Notes under the pieces: model-generated | What the model saw: the letters and a program-made list of their open reading frames with translations, nothing else | Databases searched by the model: none | Told to the model about the DNA's origin: nothing | Part shown: positions 13,259-22,300 of the stretch, piece after piece | How positions within the stretch are numbered: position 1 is the first letter of the stretch | Layout of the letters: every line of letters starts with the position of its first letter | Made by a program: the position numbers and the translations under genes | Source: a virus | Virus record (IMG/VR): IMGVR_UViG_3300020187_000106 | Location: 1-34,702 of that record | DNA length: 34,702 nt | Strand: one strand, 5' to 3'

Positions 13259-14109
13259 TGAATCATCCCGGCGAACTGGCACTACACCAGTACATGACAG
13301 ATGCAGTCAACGGCAAGTCTACCATGAAGGATGAAACAATCCAACAGGTGGCTACAGAGATTGCAGATGCATTGAAACGTCAGTTTGGTAGTGGTAAGTC
13401 TCGTGGCGAGTTTAGAATCAGGATGTCCAATGTTGGGCGTCCTACTTGCCAACTGTGGTTTGAGAAGAACAGACCAGAGACTGCACTACCTAAACCGACA
13501 ACCTTCATCATGAACATGATGCTAGGTGACATAGTAGAGGCCGTATTCAAAGGACTACTCACAGAAGCAGGGGTAAAATTTGAAGACACCGATCATGTTA
13601 CTTTGGACGTAGGTGACAGTGCAGAAACAAAAGTCAACGGCAGCTACGATCTGATTGTCAATGGGGCTGTCGATGATGTGAAGTCAGCATCAGACTGGTC
13701 TTACCGTAACAAGTTTGAATCCTTCGATGCCCTTGCAAAGGGAGATGGTTTCGGATATGTAGGACAACTTGCAGGTTATGCCAAGGCTTCTGGAAAACGT
13801 GCAGGTGGTTGGTGGGTAGTGAACAAAGCCAATGGTGAGTTCAAGTATGTACCTGCTGACAATCTTGATATGGATGAAGAGTTAGACAAGATCAAGAATA
13901 CAGTCGAGACAGTAAACAAAAATGTATTCAAACGTTGCTTCTCCCCTGTACCTGAATACTTTAGGGGAAAGCCGACTGGCAATACAGTACTAAATGACGG
14001 ATGTAAATTCTGTGATTATCGACAGGCATGTTGGCCCACTATGGTAGAGGAACCAGCACGTATGTCAAAAGCAAAAGACCCTAAGATGGTCTCATATATA
14101 GAGGAGTGA
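13258..14109 (+). CDS. PD-(D/E)XK exonuclease with Cas4-like Fe-S cysteines (283 aa)
   Basis: The nuclease core shows D131 (GSYDLIV), D140-V-K142 and a YVGQLAGYA helix (167-175) typical of RecB/lambda-exonuclease/Cas4-type folds. C64 near the N-terminus plus C249-x2-C252-x5-C258 gives the four cysteines that hold a 4Fe-4S cluster in Cas4 and AddB. It would digest DNA ends during host-DNA breakdown or recombination. A palindrome-like site (13425-13438) falls in the codons for MSNVGR. The gene is adjacent to SSB and endonuclease I. Confidence 0.82.
   Translation: MNHPGELALHQYMTDAVNGKSTMKDETIQQVATEIADALKRQFGSGKSRGEFRIRMSNVGRPTCQLWFEKNRPETALPKPTTFIMNMMLGDIVEAVFKGLLTEAGVKFEDTDHVTLDVGDSAETKVNGSYDLIVNGAVDDVKSASDWSYRNKFESFDALAKGDGFGYVGQLAGYAKASGKRAGGWWVVNKANGEFKYVPADNLDMDEELDKIKNTVETVNKNVFKRCFSPVPEYFRGKPTGNTVLNDGCKFCDYRQACWPTMVEEPARMSKAKDPKMVSYIEE
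13425..13438. repeat. degenerate palindrome (GTCCAATGTTGGGC)
   Basis: It matches the early-region palindrome at 13 of 14 positions and lies inside the exonuclease gene. MSNVGRP also looks like part of the conserved N-terminal nuclease motif, so the match may be imposed by protein sequence. Confidence 0.3.
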
Positions 14110-14111
14110 AT

Positions 14112-14321
14112 ATGCTAGGTGATGATGAAATTAAACAGATGCAGGAAGAGATTGATCTTCTAGAGGCACAGTTGAAGGAACGTAGGCATGACTTACACAA
14201 AGCACGTTATGCAAATCTGCGTAAAGCAGTACAAGCCCGTAAGGATGCAGAAGAAGAAGTCATGGCAGAGCTAAGTAAGCTAGGCGTCAAAAGCTTTAGA
14301 GGTATCTGGGGCTTCCCATGA
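14112..14321 (+). CDS. coiled-coil mini-protein (69 aa)
   Basis: GAGGAG (14101-14106) lies 5 nt before ATG 14112; the GTG at 14106 is rejected because it overlaps that site. Residues ~5-55 form a long charged helix with heptad character (EEIDLLEAQLKERRHDL), and the end is GIWGFP. It is coupled by ATGA to endonuclease I. It is possibly a structural or adaptor protein; the family is not recognised. Confidence 0.65.
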   Translation: MLGDDEIKQMQEEIDLLEAQLKERRHDLHKARYANLRKAVQARKDAEEEVMAELSKLGVKSFRGIWGFP

Positions 14322-14770
14322 ACGGCAAGCAGTTCCGTGCTGCTATGAAGCATGGGTATAGGAGTGGGCTAGAAATCAAAGTCAAAGATTACTTGAAAGA
14401 ACACAAAGTAAAGTTCAAGTATGAAGCCATTAAGATTGAATGGGAAGACTTGATGTACCGCACCTATACCCCTGACTTTGTATTGCCTAATGGGTTAATC
14501 ATAGAAGTAAAAGGGTTGTTTACAGCTAGTGATAGACGTAAGCATCTTGCTATTAAAAAGCAACACCCAAGCTTAGACATACGGTTTGTGTTTGAAAGCA
14601 GCAAACGTAAGCTAAGTAAGGGTGCCAAAAGTACATATGCTACATGGTGTGAAAAGAATAAATTTCTATATGCCGATAGGATTGTACCGGAAGATTGGCT
14701 AAAAGAAAAAGGTATTGACAACCACCCCGACTTGGTGGTATTCCCTAATGAGAAAATAAAAAGGAGTTAG
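14318..14770 (+). CDS. T7-type endonuclease I, Holliday-junction resolvase (150 aa)
   Basis: It matches the T7 gp3 fold with active-site E19 (SGLEIKV), D53 (TPDFVLPNG), E63 and K65 (IIEVKGLF), close to T7 E20/D55/E65/K67. The following DRRKHLAIKKQHP and KLSKGAKSTYATWC segments are also family-typical. The enzyme resolves branched DNA and helps degrade the host chromosome. It acts with the neighbouring exonuclease. The C-terminus is extended by ~20 residues. Confidence 0.9.
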   Translation: MNGKQFRAAMKHGYRSGLEIKVKDYLKEHKVKFKYEAIKIEWEDLMYRTYTPDFVLPNGLIIEVKGLFTASDRRKHLAIKKQHPSLDIRFVFESSKRKLSKGAKSTYATWCEKNKFLYADRIVPEDWLKEKGIDNHPDLVVFPNEKIKRS

Positions 14771-14771
14771 C

Positions 14772-15113
14772 ATGGACAACAATGAAAAAACACTTATAGA
14801 CTTTGACTCAAACGATTTCGTAATCCGTATTTCACCCCACGTCATGGAAGACAATTCTTGGTCTGGAGATATTGATGTAGGGGTACTAACCACAGATGAC
14901 AATACACTAAACAGATCCGACTTCGATCACTTGTCCATGTTAGCTGACATGTTAGTAGCATCCATACCTTTGATGGAGAGGGATGCAGCTTTCCGTAGCA
15001 AGCTATTTGACTTGATCAATACAGAGATGAATGCTACACCCACAGAAACAACTAGTGTACCAGAAAAGTATGTATCACTAGATGATAACGTGGTTAAAGT
15101 AAAGTTTCACTAG
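14772..15113 (+). CDS. acidic early protein (113 aa), unknown
   Basis: AAGGAG ends 8 nt before the ATG. Residues ~1-45 are strand-rich and acidic; 46-90 are helical (HLSMLADMLVASIPLMERD); the tail is disordered. No catalytic motif is visible. It lies between the resolvase and RNR and has the look of a small acidic DNA-mimic or adaptor, but nothing proves this. Confidence 0.62.
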   Translation: MDNNEKTLIDFDSNDFVIRISPHVMEDNSWSGDIDVGVLTTDDNTLNRSDFDHLSMLADMLVASIPLMERDAAFRSKLFDLINTEMNATPTETTSVPEKYVSLDDNVVKVKFH

Positions 15114-15136
15114 TAGGAGAATACGAATGGAAGAAT

Positions 15137-15298
15137 ATGATAGTTAAAGTATTTTTGACATTAGAAGTATTAGAAGATGAATACCCTGTACCTGTAGACG
15201 GTATCATCGACACAGAGATAGAAGATAAACTACAGGATTTCATCCATGATGTGGATGGCATGGAAATTAAAAATATAAAAATACTGACACAGGAGTGA
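15137..15298 (+). CDS. mini-protein before RNR (53 aa)
   Basis: ATG 15137 opens a frame that ends 2 nt before the RNR start, with the RNR Shine-Dalgarno inside its last codons. The peptide is acidic and strand-like (IVKVFLTLEVLEDE, then KNIKILTQE), an alpha/beta mini-domain with a central helix. A 6-codon upstream frame starting at 15127 could regulate it by coupling. The family is not recognised. Confidence 0.6.
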   Translation: MIVKVFLTLEVLEDEYPVPVDGIIDTEIEDKLQDFIHDVDGMEIKNIKILTQE

Positions 15299-15300
15299 CT

Positions 15301-17214
15301 ATGAATAATTATTTACCTACAGACTACCAAGCATTTATCCACACATCTAGGTATGCTCGTTGGCTAGAAGAAGAAAACCGCCGTGAAGGTTGGGGAGAAA
15401 CAGTAAACCGTTACATGGATAATATTGTGACGCCCTTACTGTCAGAGGAAAAAGACTGGAAGGTATACGAAGATATTCGTGATGCTGTTACCTCGTTGCA
15501 GATCATGCCTTCTATGAGAGCTATGATGACAGCTGGTCCAGCCGCAGCACGGGACAATACATGTATGTATAATTGCTCGTACCTTCATGTAGATCATCCT
15601 CATGCATTCGATGAAGCAATGTTTATCCTATTGTGTGGGACAGGAGTTGGCTTTAGTGTTGAACGGCAGTTCGTAAGTAAGCTTCCAGAGGTTCCACCTT
15701 TGTTTGACAGTGATACAACCATTGTCGTAAAGGATAGCAAAGAGGGCTGGGCTAAATCATATCGGCAGCTGCTTGCACTATTGTGGGCTGGTGAGATTCC
15801 TAAATGGGATGTCAGTAAGGTACGTCCAGCAGGTGCACGGTTGAAGACATTCGGTGGACGTGCTAGTGGTCCCGGCCCTCTGGTTGATCTGTTTAACTTC
15901 ACAGTACAGACATTCAAGGCAGCACAAGGACGCAAGCTGTCCTCTATTGAGTGCCATGACTTGATGTGCTTTATCGGTCAGATTGTTGTGGTTGGTGGTG
16001 TACGCCGCAGTGCTATGATTTCATTGAGTAATCTTAGTGATGATCGTATGCGACATGCTAAGTCTGGTCAGTGGTGGAATGAAGCATCGTATCGTGCACT
16101 AGCAAATAACAGTGTGTCATACACAGAGAAGCCAGACATGGAGACATTCATGCGTGAGTGGCTATCATTAGTAGAGAGTAAATCGGGAGAACGTGGTGTA
16201 TTCAATCGTCAAGCAAGTAAAAAGCAAGCTGAAAAGTATGGTCGGCGTGATCCGAACCATGACTTTGGAACAAATCCTTGTTCTGAAATTATCCTTCGAT
16301 CTGGTCAGGTATGCAACCTCACAGAAGTTGTTGTCCGTGCTACGGATACCCTTGAAACTCTGGCGGAAAAGGTTCGACTCGCAACCATTCTGGGTACGAT
16401 ACAATCTACCTACACCAAGTTCCCCTACCTGCGAAAGATGTGGCAACGAAATACAGAAGAAGAACGCCTGTTGGGTGTGTCACTCACAGGGGTAATGGAC
16501 AACCCACTTATGACACTAAAGAATAAGGGATTAGATGAAACACTTTCACACCTTCGTAAGGTGGCTGTCGATACTAATGCTGAGTGGGCTGATCGCCTTG
16601 GTATCAATGTTAGTACTGCTATTAGTTGCAATAAACCTTCTGGTACTGTATCACAATTGGTCGATTCAGCCTCCGGTATACACGCCAGACACAACGATTA
16701 TTACGTCCGAACCGTTAGAGGAGACAACAACGATCCCCTAACAGAGATGATGAAAGATCAAGGCATCCCTGCCGAACCTTGCGTGTTTAATCCTGAGACT
16801 ACTACGGTGTTCAGCTTCCCTGTGCAGTCACCACCGAATGCCGTGACACGTAATGACATGTCAGCAATCGAACAGCTGGAGACATGGCTTGCTTATCAAC
16901 GTCACTGGTGCGAACACAAACCATCGGTGACTTGCACAGTTCGTGACACCGAATGGATGGCTGTGGGTGCATTTGTGTATGAACACTTTGACGAGATGTC
17001 AGGTGTGTCATTCTTACCACACTCAGACCATACTTACCAGCAAGCACCTTATCAGGATTGCAATAAAGAGGAGTATGAGGCATTACTAAGTAAGATGCCT
17101 GAGAAGATTGATTGGTCTAAGCTGAGTAGCTACGAAAAAGAAGATAGCACAAGCTCTAGCCAAGCATTTGCATGTACTGGTGACTCATGCGAAATCGTAG
17201 ACATCGGAGCATAG
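15301..17214 (+). CDS. nrdJ: adenosylcobalamin-dependent class II ribonucleotide reductase, monomeric (637 aa)
   Basis: It reduces ribonucleotides to deoxyribonucleotides using B12. The active-site loop is N325-P-C327-S-E329; C327 is the expected thiyl residue and E329 the catalytic Glu. The redox pair is C92 (MYNCSYL) with C338 (CNL). A second pair C625-x4-C630 at the C-terminus shuttles electrons, as in the Lactobacillus leichmannii enzyme. P-S-G-T-V (446-450) is the phosphate-binding segment. The protein is ~100 residues shorter than the bacterial one. Start at ATG 15301 with GGAG 6 nt upstream. The host must supply cobalamin. Glutaredoxin lies close downstream. Confidence 0.93.
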   Translation: MNNYLPTDYQAFIHTSRYARWLEEENRREGWGETVNRYMDNIVTPLLSEEKDWKVYEDIRDAVTSLQIMPSMRAMMTAGPAAARDNTCMYNCSYLHVDHPHAFDEAMFILLCGTGVGFSVERQFVSKLPEVPPLFDSDTTIVVKDSKEGWAKSYRQLLALLWAGEIPKWDVSKVRPAGARLKTFGGRASGPGPLVDLFNFTVQTFKAAQGRKLSSIECHDLMCFIGQIVVVGGVRRSAMISLSNLSDDRMRHAKSGQWWNEASYRALANNSVSYTEKPDMETFMREWLSLVESKSGERGVFNRQASKKQAEKYGRRDPNHDFGTNPCSEIILRSGQVCNLTEVVVRATDTLETLAEKVRLATILGTIQSTYTKFPYLRKMWQRNTEEERLLGVSLTGVMDNPLMTLKNKGLDETLSHLRKVAVDTNAEWADRLGINVSTAISCNKPSGTVSQLVDSASGIHARHNDYYVRTVRGDNNDPLTEMMKDQGIPAEPCVFNPETTTVFSFPVQSPPNAVTRNDMSAIEQLETWLAYQRHWCEHKPSVTCTVRDTEWMAVGAFVYEHFDEMSGVSFLPHSDHTYQQAPYQDCNKEEYEALLSKMPEKIDWSKLSSYEKEDSTSSSQAFACTGDSCEIVDIGA

Positions 17215-17387
17215 GCACTGTAGCATCGCCCTGTGTAAAGGTCTGTCGCATTAACAACGATAGATACTGCACAGGGTGTATGCGAACCATTGACGAGATA
17301 AGAGAGTGGCCTATTATGTCAGAGGAAGAACAAAAGAAACTATTACTTGTAATACAGGAGAGACTAAATGTGGACGGTGATAAGTAG
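17187..17387 (+). CDS. DUF1289 cysteine-rich protein (66 aa)
   Basis: The family motif S-P-C16-V-K-V-C20 ... C28-T-G-C31 followed by E-I-R-E-W is present. Four cysteines suggest a metal site. DUF1289 proteins are common in Alphaproteobacteria and of unknown function. The gene overlaps RNR by 28 nt and the glutaredoxin gene by 20 nt, so all three are probably co-translated. The N-terminus before residue ~12 is Arg-rich and may not be translated if an internal start is used, but no standard one exists. Confidence 0.8.
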   Translation: MRNRRHRSIGTVASPCVKVCRINNDRYCTGCMRTIDEIREWPIMSEEEQKKLLLVIQERLNVDGDK

Positions 17388-17604
17388 AGACCAGTGTAAC
17401 TTCTGTGACTTGGCTAAGGCAATGTTACAAAGTTGTAACTTGTCTTATGTAGAGTACAACATACAATCACCCAGTAGCAAGTGGGTTCTAACCTTACTGA
17501 AAAAGGGTAGCATAACTACTGTACCCCAGATATTCCAACCAGACGGAACACTGCTAGGTGGCTACACGGAATTAAAAGAGTTCATAATTAAAAACTATTC
17601 ATAA
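17368..17604 (+). CDS. grx: glutaredoxin (78 aa)
   Basis: Active-site C10-N-F-C13, the cis-Pro loop T-V-P-Q-I-F (51-56) and G-G-Y-T-E-L (64-69) are the standard glutaredoxin landmarks. It is a thiol-disulfide carrier using glutathione, and here most likely the reductant for the C-terminal Cys pair of the neighbouring RNR. It is a compact, single-domain phage form. It overlaps DUF1289 by 20 nt. Confidence 0.92.
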   Translation: MWTVISRDQCNFCDLAKAMLQSCNLSYVEYNIQSPSSKWVLTLLKKGSITTVPQIFQPDGTLLGGYTELKEFIIKNYS

Positions 17605-17617
17605 CTAGGAGATTACA

Positions 17618-18058
17618 ATGATCAAACATCCTTTTAACAAATCTTGGTACGATCAATTTGACGGGGTAGCTAAGAAAACTTTAGCTCAACACCTGCTTAG
17701 TAAAGGTCACGATGTAAATGACGTTAAAGAAGACTACAATGTAGACGTAGTGTCCACTAAAAACGACTACACATACTTCAATGAGGCAGAAGTCAAACGG
17801 GCATGGAAGGGTGACTGGCCTACCGATTGGGCAGAGATCCGTATACCTGAACGCAAGAAACGTTTGGTAGAAATGTACAAAGAAAAGAATGGAGTGCTAA
17901 ACTTCTACATATTCCGCAATGATCTGAAGCAAGTATTCCGTATCAAAGATACATCTCTTACAGAGGATCGACTTAAAGAAGCAAAGGGACGTTACATCCG
18001 TGCAGGTGAGAAGTTCTTTCACATTCCATATACAGAGGCGGAACTTATTAACCTATGA
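17618..18058 (+). CDS. possible PD-(D/E)XK-like protein (146 aa)
   Basis: AGGAG precedes the ATG at 7 nt. Residues ~41-60 read N-V-D43-V-V ... E56-A-E58-V-K60, then W-K-G-x-W-P and I-x-I-P-E-R-K. This D-x(n)-E-x-K spacing matches the nuclease core and similar phage proteins. The C-half is strand-rich. It is followed by PhoH in an ATGA overlap. It is a candidate small endonuclease, or a fold relative without activity. Confidence 0.6.
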   Translation: MIKHPFNKSWYDQFDGVAKKTLAQHLLSKGHDVNDVKEDYNVDVVSTKNDYTYFNEAEVKRAWKGDWPTDWAEIRIPERKKRLVEMYKEKNGVLNFYIFRNDLKQVFRIKDTSLTEDRLKEAKGRYIRAGEKFFHIPYTEAELINL

Positions 18059-18774
18059 TACATGTAGATGAAATGGAGCCACCACAAAAACCCATCAAGT
18101 CACGTAGGAAAACTAATTACAAAGGAGCATCTGCAAAAAAGACATCAGGCTTTGTGCCAAAGACAAGCAACCAACGTGTGCTGTGGGACAGCATGAAAAC
18201 ACATGATCAGGTGTTTGTCCTTGGTCCTGCGGGTACAGGTAAGACATACGTAACTGCTACATATGCTGCCGATCTGTACACTACAAAAGAGATTGACAGG
18301 ATCGTCATCACTCGCCCTCACGTGGCTGTAGGTAGAGAGCTAGGGTTTTTAAAAGGAGACCTGCATGAGAAAACTATGCCGTGGGCATTGCCTGTACTAG
18401 ACGTTTTAGAGAAACACTTAGGAAAAGGAACTGTAGAAACCGCCATCAAGAATGGTAACATTGAAATGGCACCACTTGCTTTGATGCGAGGAAGAAGCTT
18501 TGATAGTTCCTTCATCATTGTAGACGAGACACAGAACATAACACTACACGAATTGAAAATGCTATTGACACGAGTGGGTGAAGGTAGTACCATTGTGCTG
18601 AATGGCGACATACAACAGAGTGATCTCAAGGAAGCTGACGGATTGAGTAGGGTAGTCCACTTAGCTAAGAAGTATATGCTTCCTGTCCCTATCGTTGAGT
18701 TTACGGTAGATGATATTATTCGTAGTGACATATGTGCTGAGTGGGTAAAAGTTTTTATGAAGGAGAATCTATAA
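18055..18774 (+). CDS. phoH: PhoH-like ATPase (239 aa)
   Basis: Walker A is G-P-A-G-T-G-K-T (57-64), Walker B is I-I-V-D157-E158-T-Q, and N-G-D-I-Q (183-187) is the sensor segment. ITRPHVAVGRELGFLKGD (85-102) is a family hallmark. PhoH proteins are RNA-associated P-loop ATPases widespread in marine phages; their role in infection is unproven. A basic N-terminal ~35 residues may bind RNA. It is coupled by ATGA upstream and TAATG downstream. Confidence 0.93.
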   Translation: MIHVDEMEPPQKPIKSRRKTNYKGASAKKTSGFVPKTSNQRVLWDSMKTHDQVFVLGPAGTGKTYVTATYAADLYTTKEIDRIVITRPHVAVGRELGFLKGDLHEKTMPWALPVLDVLEKHLGKGTVETAIKNGNIEMAPLALMRGRSFDSSFIIVDETQNITLHELKMLLTRVGEGSTIVLNGDIQQSDLKEADGLSRVVHLAKKYMLPVPIVEFTVDDIIRSDICAEWVKVFMKENL

Positions 18775-19034
18775 TGGATACTAAAAAGCTAACACGTAAA
18801 GAACGTGGACTTGGTAAGTTCGATGCCCCGTTAAAGTTCCAGCACGATAAAGGGTATCGTGACTTTCAAAAAGGTAGAGTGGGCAGTCCCTTTCCCCTCG
18901 ACACAATGCAATATAGGGAATGGTTACGTGGGTTTAACAAAGCCTACTTCGAGCAGCTAAAACGGGTAAAGGCCAATGAACAAACTAAAGGAAGAGGCAG
19001 AACAATTTCTAAAGGAGAAGTACACCATGTCTGA
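18774..19034 (+). CDS. Rmf-like small basic protein (86 aa)
   Basis: ATG 18774 overlaps the PhoH stop (TAATG) with AGGAG 8 nt upstream. Residues ~28-63 carry G-Y-x2-F-x2-G-R-x2-S-P-F-P-L and Y-R-E-W-L-R-G-F-N-K-A-Y, the spacing of ribosome modulation factor (G-xx-G ... P-Y ... W-xx-G-W-xx-A). Rmf drives bacterial ribosome hibernation. I infer a distant relation. Location between PhoH and MazG fits interference with host translation or the stringent response. Confidence 0.65.
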   Translation: MDTKKLTRKERGLGKFDAPLKFQHDKGYRDFQKGRVGSPFPLDTMQYREWLRGFNKAYFEQLKRVKANEQTKGRGRTISKGEVHHV

Positions 19035-19356
19035 TTTTAATTCGTATCAACGATCAGCTGCAGGTACAGCAATATACCCCGAACAGCACAAGATATTATA
19101 CCCAGCCCTTGGTCTCGCAGGTGAGGCAGGTGAGGTAGCAAACAAAGTGAAGAAGCTTGTACGAGATGGCCCAGATAATAGGCCAGACACTTGGCGAGAG
19201 GACATTGCTAGTGAGATAGGTGATGTACTCTGGTACTGTGCTGCACTAGCCACTGATTTAAACCTAACACTAGGTATGATCGCAGCACAGAATGAGAAGA
19301 AGCTATCGGCTAGAAAAGAAGCAGGTACAATCGGTGGGAGTGGAGACACTAGGTAA
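19027..19356 (+). CDS. mazG: MazG-like nucleotide pyrophosphohydrolase (109 aa)
   Basis: The motif E33-A-G-E36 ... E63-I-G-D66 is the metal-binding EEx(n)ExxD set of MazG/dUTPase-like all-alpha hydrolases. They hydrolyse (d)NTPs or ppGpp-type alarmones. AAAGGAG (19011-19017) is 9 nt from ATG 19027. A longer start at 18976 lies inside the previous gene and is less likely. It overlaps that gene by 8 nt and is the last gene of the early transcript; the terminator begins at its stop codon. Confidence 0.9.
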   Translation: MSDFNSYQRSAAGTAIYPEQHKILYPALGLAGEAGEVANKVKKLVRDGPDNRPDTWREDIASEIGDVLWYCAALATDLNLTLGMIAAQNEKKLSARKEAGTIGGSGDTR

Positions 19357-19385
19357 AAAAAGAGGGGGCTTAATTGCCCCCTTTT
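19354..19385. terminator. bidirectional rho-independent terminator
   Basis: A 6-bp GGGGGC/GCCCCC stem (19364-19369 with 19376-19381) with a TTAATT loop is flanked by an A-run on the left and TTTT on the right, so it ends transcription in both directions. It separates the MazG stop from the stop of the 1290-aa gene arriving from the right. Confidence 0.92.
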
Positions 19386-19386
19386 C

Positions 19387-22300
19387 TTATTTAGGTTTTA
19401 GATCAACTCCTGCTAAAGCTAGTAGTTGGTTTAGATGCTTTAGATTAGAGAAATCTATGACACCATCTTTGGTTCTCTTTGAGTATAACCTAACCCACTC
19501 AGCCTCTGCTATACGCCGTACATCTTTAGGCAGTCTAATGAACTGGTCTGTTCTTTTTGCAACAGGAGTATCAATCAATGCTCTACCTTCACCCACAGCT
19601 TTTCTAATATCTCGAACTTGCTGTTGGATGTAACCCCGTTCGTACATACGCATGTATGCAGTGAGTGTATACTTCTCTTGAAGCTCTTTACTTTTCTGCC
19701 ACCGCATCTCTGCACGTTCACCAGTACGCCTACCCTGAGCCACAAGACTAGGCCAGTATGCACTAACCTTTTCATTCTGATAATTCTGTACAGTTTTCAT
19801 CTTGTGTTTACTGCCAAGTGTAAAGTTAGGATCAGTGATACCTATCTCTTGTAGATATTTTAAAGTCTCATTTCTTTCTTTAACATTTATACCAGCAAAT
19901 ATACGAGACTTAATGTACTGCCTCTTCTCATTAGTGTCTGTAACAGTTTCTCTTTTGGGTAGCAATGCTTCCTCTTCAGGGTCCAATCCACCACGTTGCA
20001 TCAAAGAACGTTTAGTCTCATTCAAGAATTGATTGTCCGTAATTATAAAGTCTGTACCTGCTTCCTTACGTTCCGTAGTACGTAAACCCATGTCACGTTC
20101 TAATTCTATGACTTGGAAATAGGGGTTAAGGAAGCCACTTACATACTGACCAAATACCCTACCGAAAATTTTATCTCTCTTTGCAGCATCAGTTTCGTTT
20201 GAAGCACCACTAAGCATAGAGGTTAACTCTTCTGTGATAACGTTGCTAACACCTGCACGTTGCTGCATACCAAAGAATAACTCCATCCATTCATCTTTAG
20301 AATCCCACATATCAAAGGTTCCATTCTCACGTTCTACGGCAGCACGAACAATCCAGTTCATTTGTGCCATAGGATACGTACCCAGAATGTTAGCATCTAG
20401 TTCAGTGAGGGGTATACCAATATTCTGATAATCTTTACCCCGATTCTCGTCCTTCTGCCATTGATACAGACCTGTGAATATCCCTAATCCAATTATATTG
20501 TTTGCAATTTTCTCAGATTCCCGTGCAGTCAACGGACCCTTTAAACTACGGTCAAAAAATTGAGCTTGTAATTTTCTTTTTATTGGGCCAACTGCACCCA
20601 TAGTTCCTTCAGCAAAATACTCAATGCCATTTGCAATGAATTTAGGAAAGGGGATAGCTACGGATAGTGGGCTTTTACTAATGAAGTTTGCAGACTTTCT
20701 GAGTATGTAATTCTCAGGTGTTGCGGAGTAAGTTACTCGCATTGCTTTTCGTGTGGCATCATCCATTAAAGCAACAAAAGACCTAGCTCCTGCAGGTTTA
20801 ACTGTAGACGAATCACGTACAAAATCCATAAGCATTCCCCCATCTAAGGAATCCTTTAAATCTATTTTGTATTCATTCTTAACCAGCCTCTTTAGCTCAG
20901 ACCAGAAGGTAGCATTACGAATGTTTAGTTCTTGTATCCGGTTTGGGGTATTGAGTACTCCTGAAAAATCTTCCAACATAGAGTACATTTCATCGGCAAC
21001 CCGTCCCGGCGCACTCGTTGCTTGCCCTCTGCCCATGTTTAACTGCATTTCATTTAGGGTATTGTACATCATACGTGCATGATCTGGGCTATGCTCAAGC
21101 ACGTACTCAGAAAAATGTTTAGCTTCTCTCACATCCTTAAACATTAATTTGAGATTATCCATACCACCTTTGAAAGAACTTTCTGGGCTATAAGGATTTA
21201 AAGATTTAAGTGCGGGTATAGCACCTTCATTAGAAGCCTTCCACACAGCATTAGAAATAACTGCATTTAAAGATTCCATTGGTGCTCTTACAAAGTTACT
21301 TTGCATGTTACGCATAGCAACAGCTAGGGGTGATACTAGTATACCTTTACGTAAACCTTCGGTACGCAGGAAGTAACGATTATAGTAATCTTTTATTTTA
21401 TTGTCTGCCTTTTCAGCTACCCGACTATCTAAATCTTCTAGTATACCTTTAGGCTTTGCCCTCATAAGATGGCTAAATCTACCCAGCACTTCCCCTGCTT
21501 TAGATACAGAGCCATACGTAGCAAGAACAAACTCCTCAAGTTGCATACCATTTTCTGCTAAAACATCCATCATCTTTTCAGGCTTCACCTTGCCCTCAAT
21601 AGTAATGCGTAGCATGTCATCTATGAGTGTCTTACTTTTTCCGAACTCTTCAGGTGCAATCTTTTTTAGATCAATCAAAGTCCCAACTAAACTGTCAAAG
21701 GTTTCTGCATTTAGTATGGGAGCAGTTAAAGCATTTGAAGGTAGATTTATTACGGCACCTGTTTCTGACTGCATTAAGTCAAGAGTTTTTCTTTCTCCCA
21801 CAAGTTTGACTGCATCTCTGTCAATTACACGTTTACCATTTTCCATTTTAGTAATGGTAACATCAAATTTATTTTCAAACTGTGTCAGCAACTCTTCTCT
21901 AACAGAGTTATTTTTTGCTACTTTTTGTTTTACAGCATCACGTAGTTTTTGTTCACGTATACCACCCGCAGTACGAGCCTTCATAACAACAGAAGGGTCT
22001 TCAACCCAACCCTTAATTTTTTTAATGCCCTTTCCAACAGCCTTCACCCCCGGAATAACAGCTAATAAATTTAGAGTTGCCATCGAAAACGCCCAACCAA
22101 AGTCTGCCGCATTGCCATTTTTAAATGCGTAGACCAATCTGTTATGATCTTCTTCCGTAGGTGCTACAATTTCATCCCATTCACGTTGTGCCCGATTGGA
22201 CTCCGTAATAAAGTCATTAAACATTACAGTAGGGTCAATCCAATCTCGCCCTTCCGCAATATTGGCAATGGCATTCAAACTGCCTTTATACCCCATAAAT

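Noticed and set aside
16372-16386. GGTTCGACTC, resembling a tRNA T-arm
   Set aside because: It lies within the RNR coding sequence and has no acceptor stem or anticodon arm nearby. No tRNA gene was found in the window.
21401-22132. Long + strand frame (243 codons) inside the 1290-aa gene
   Set aside because: It is antisense to a well-supported - strand gene. Its Ser/Phe-rich product is typical of a complementary-strand shadow.
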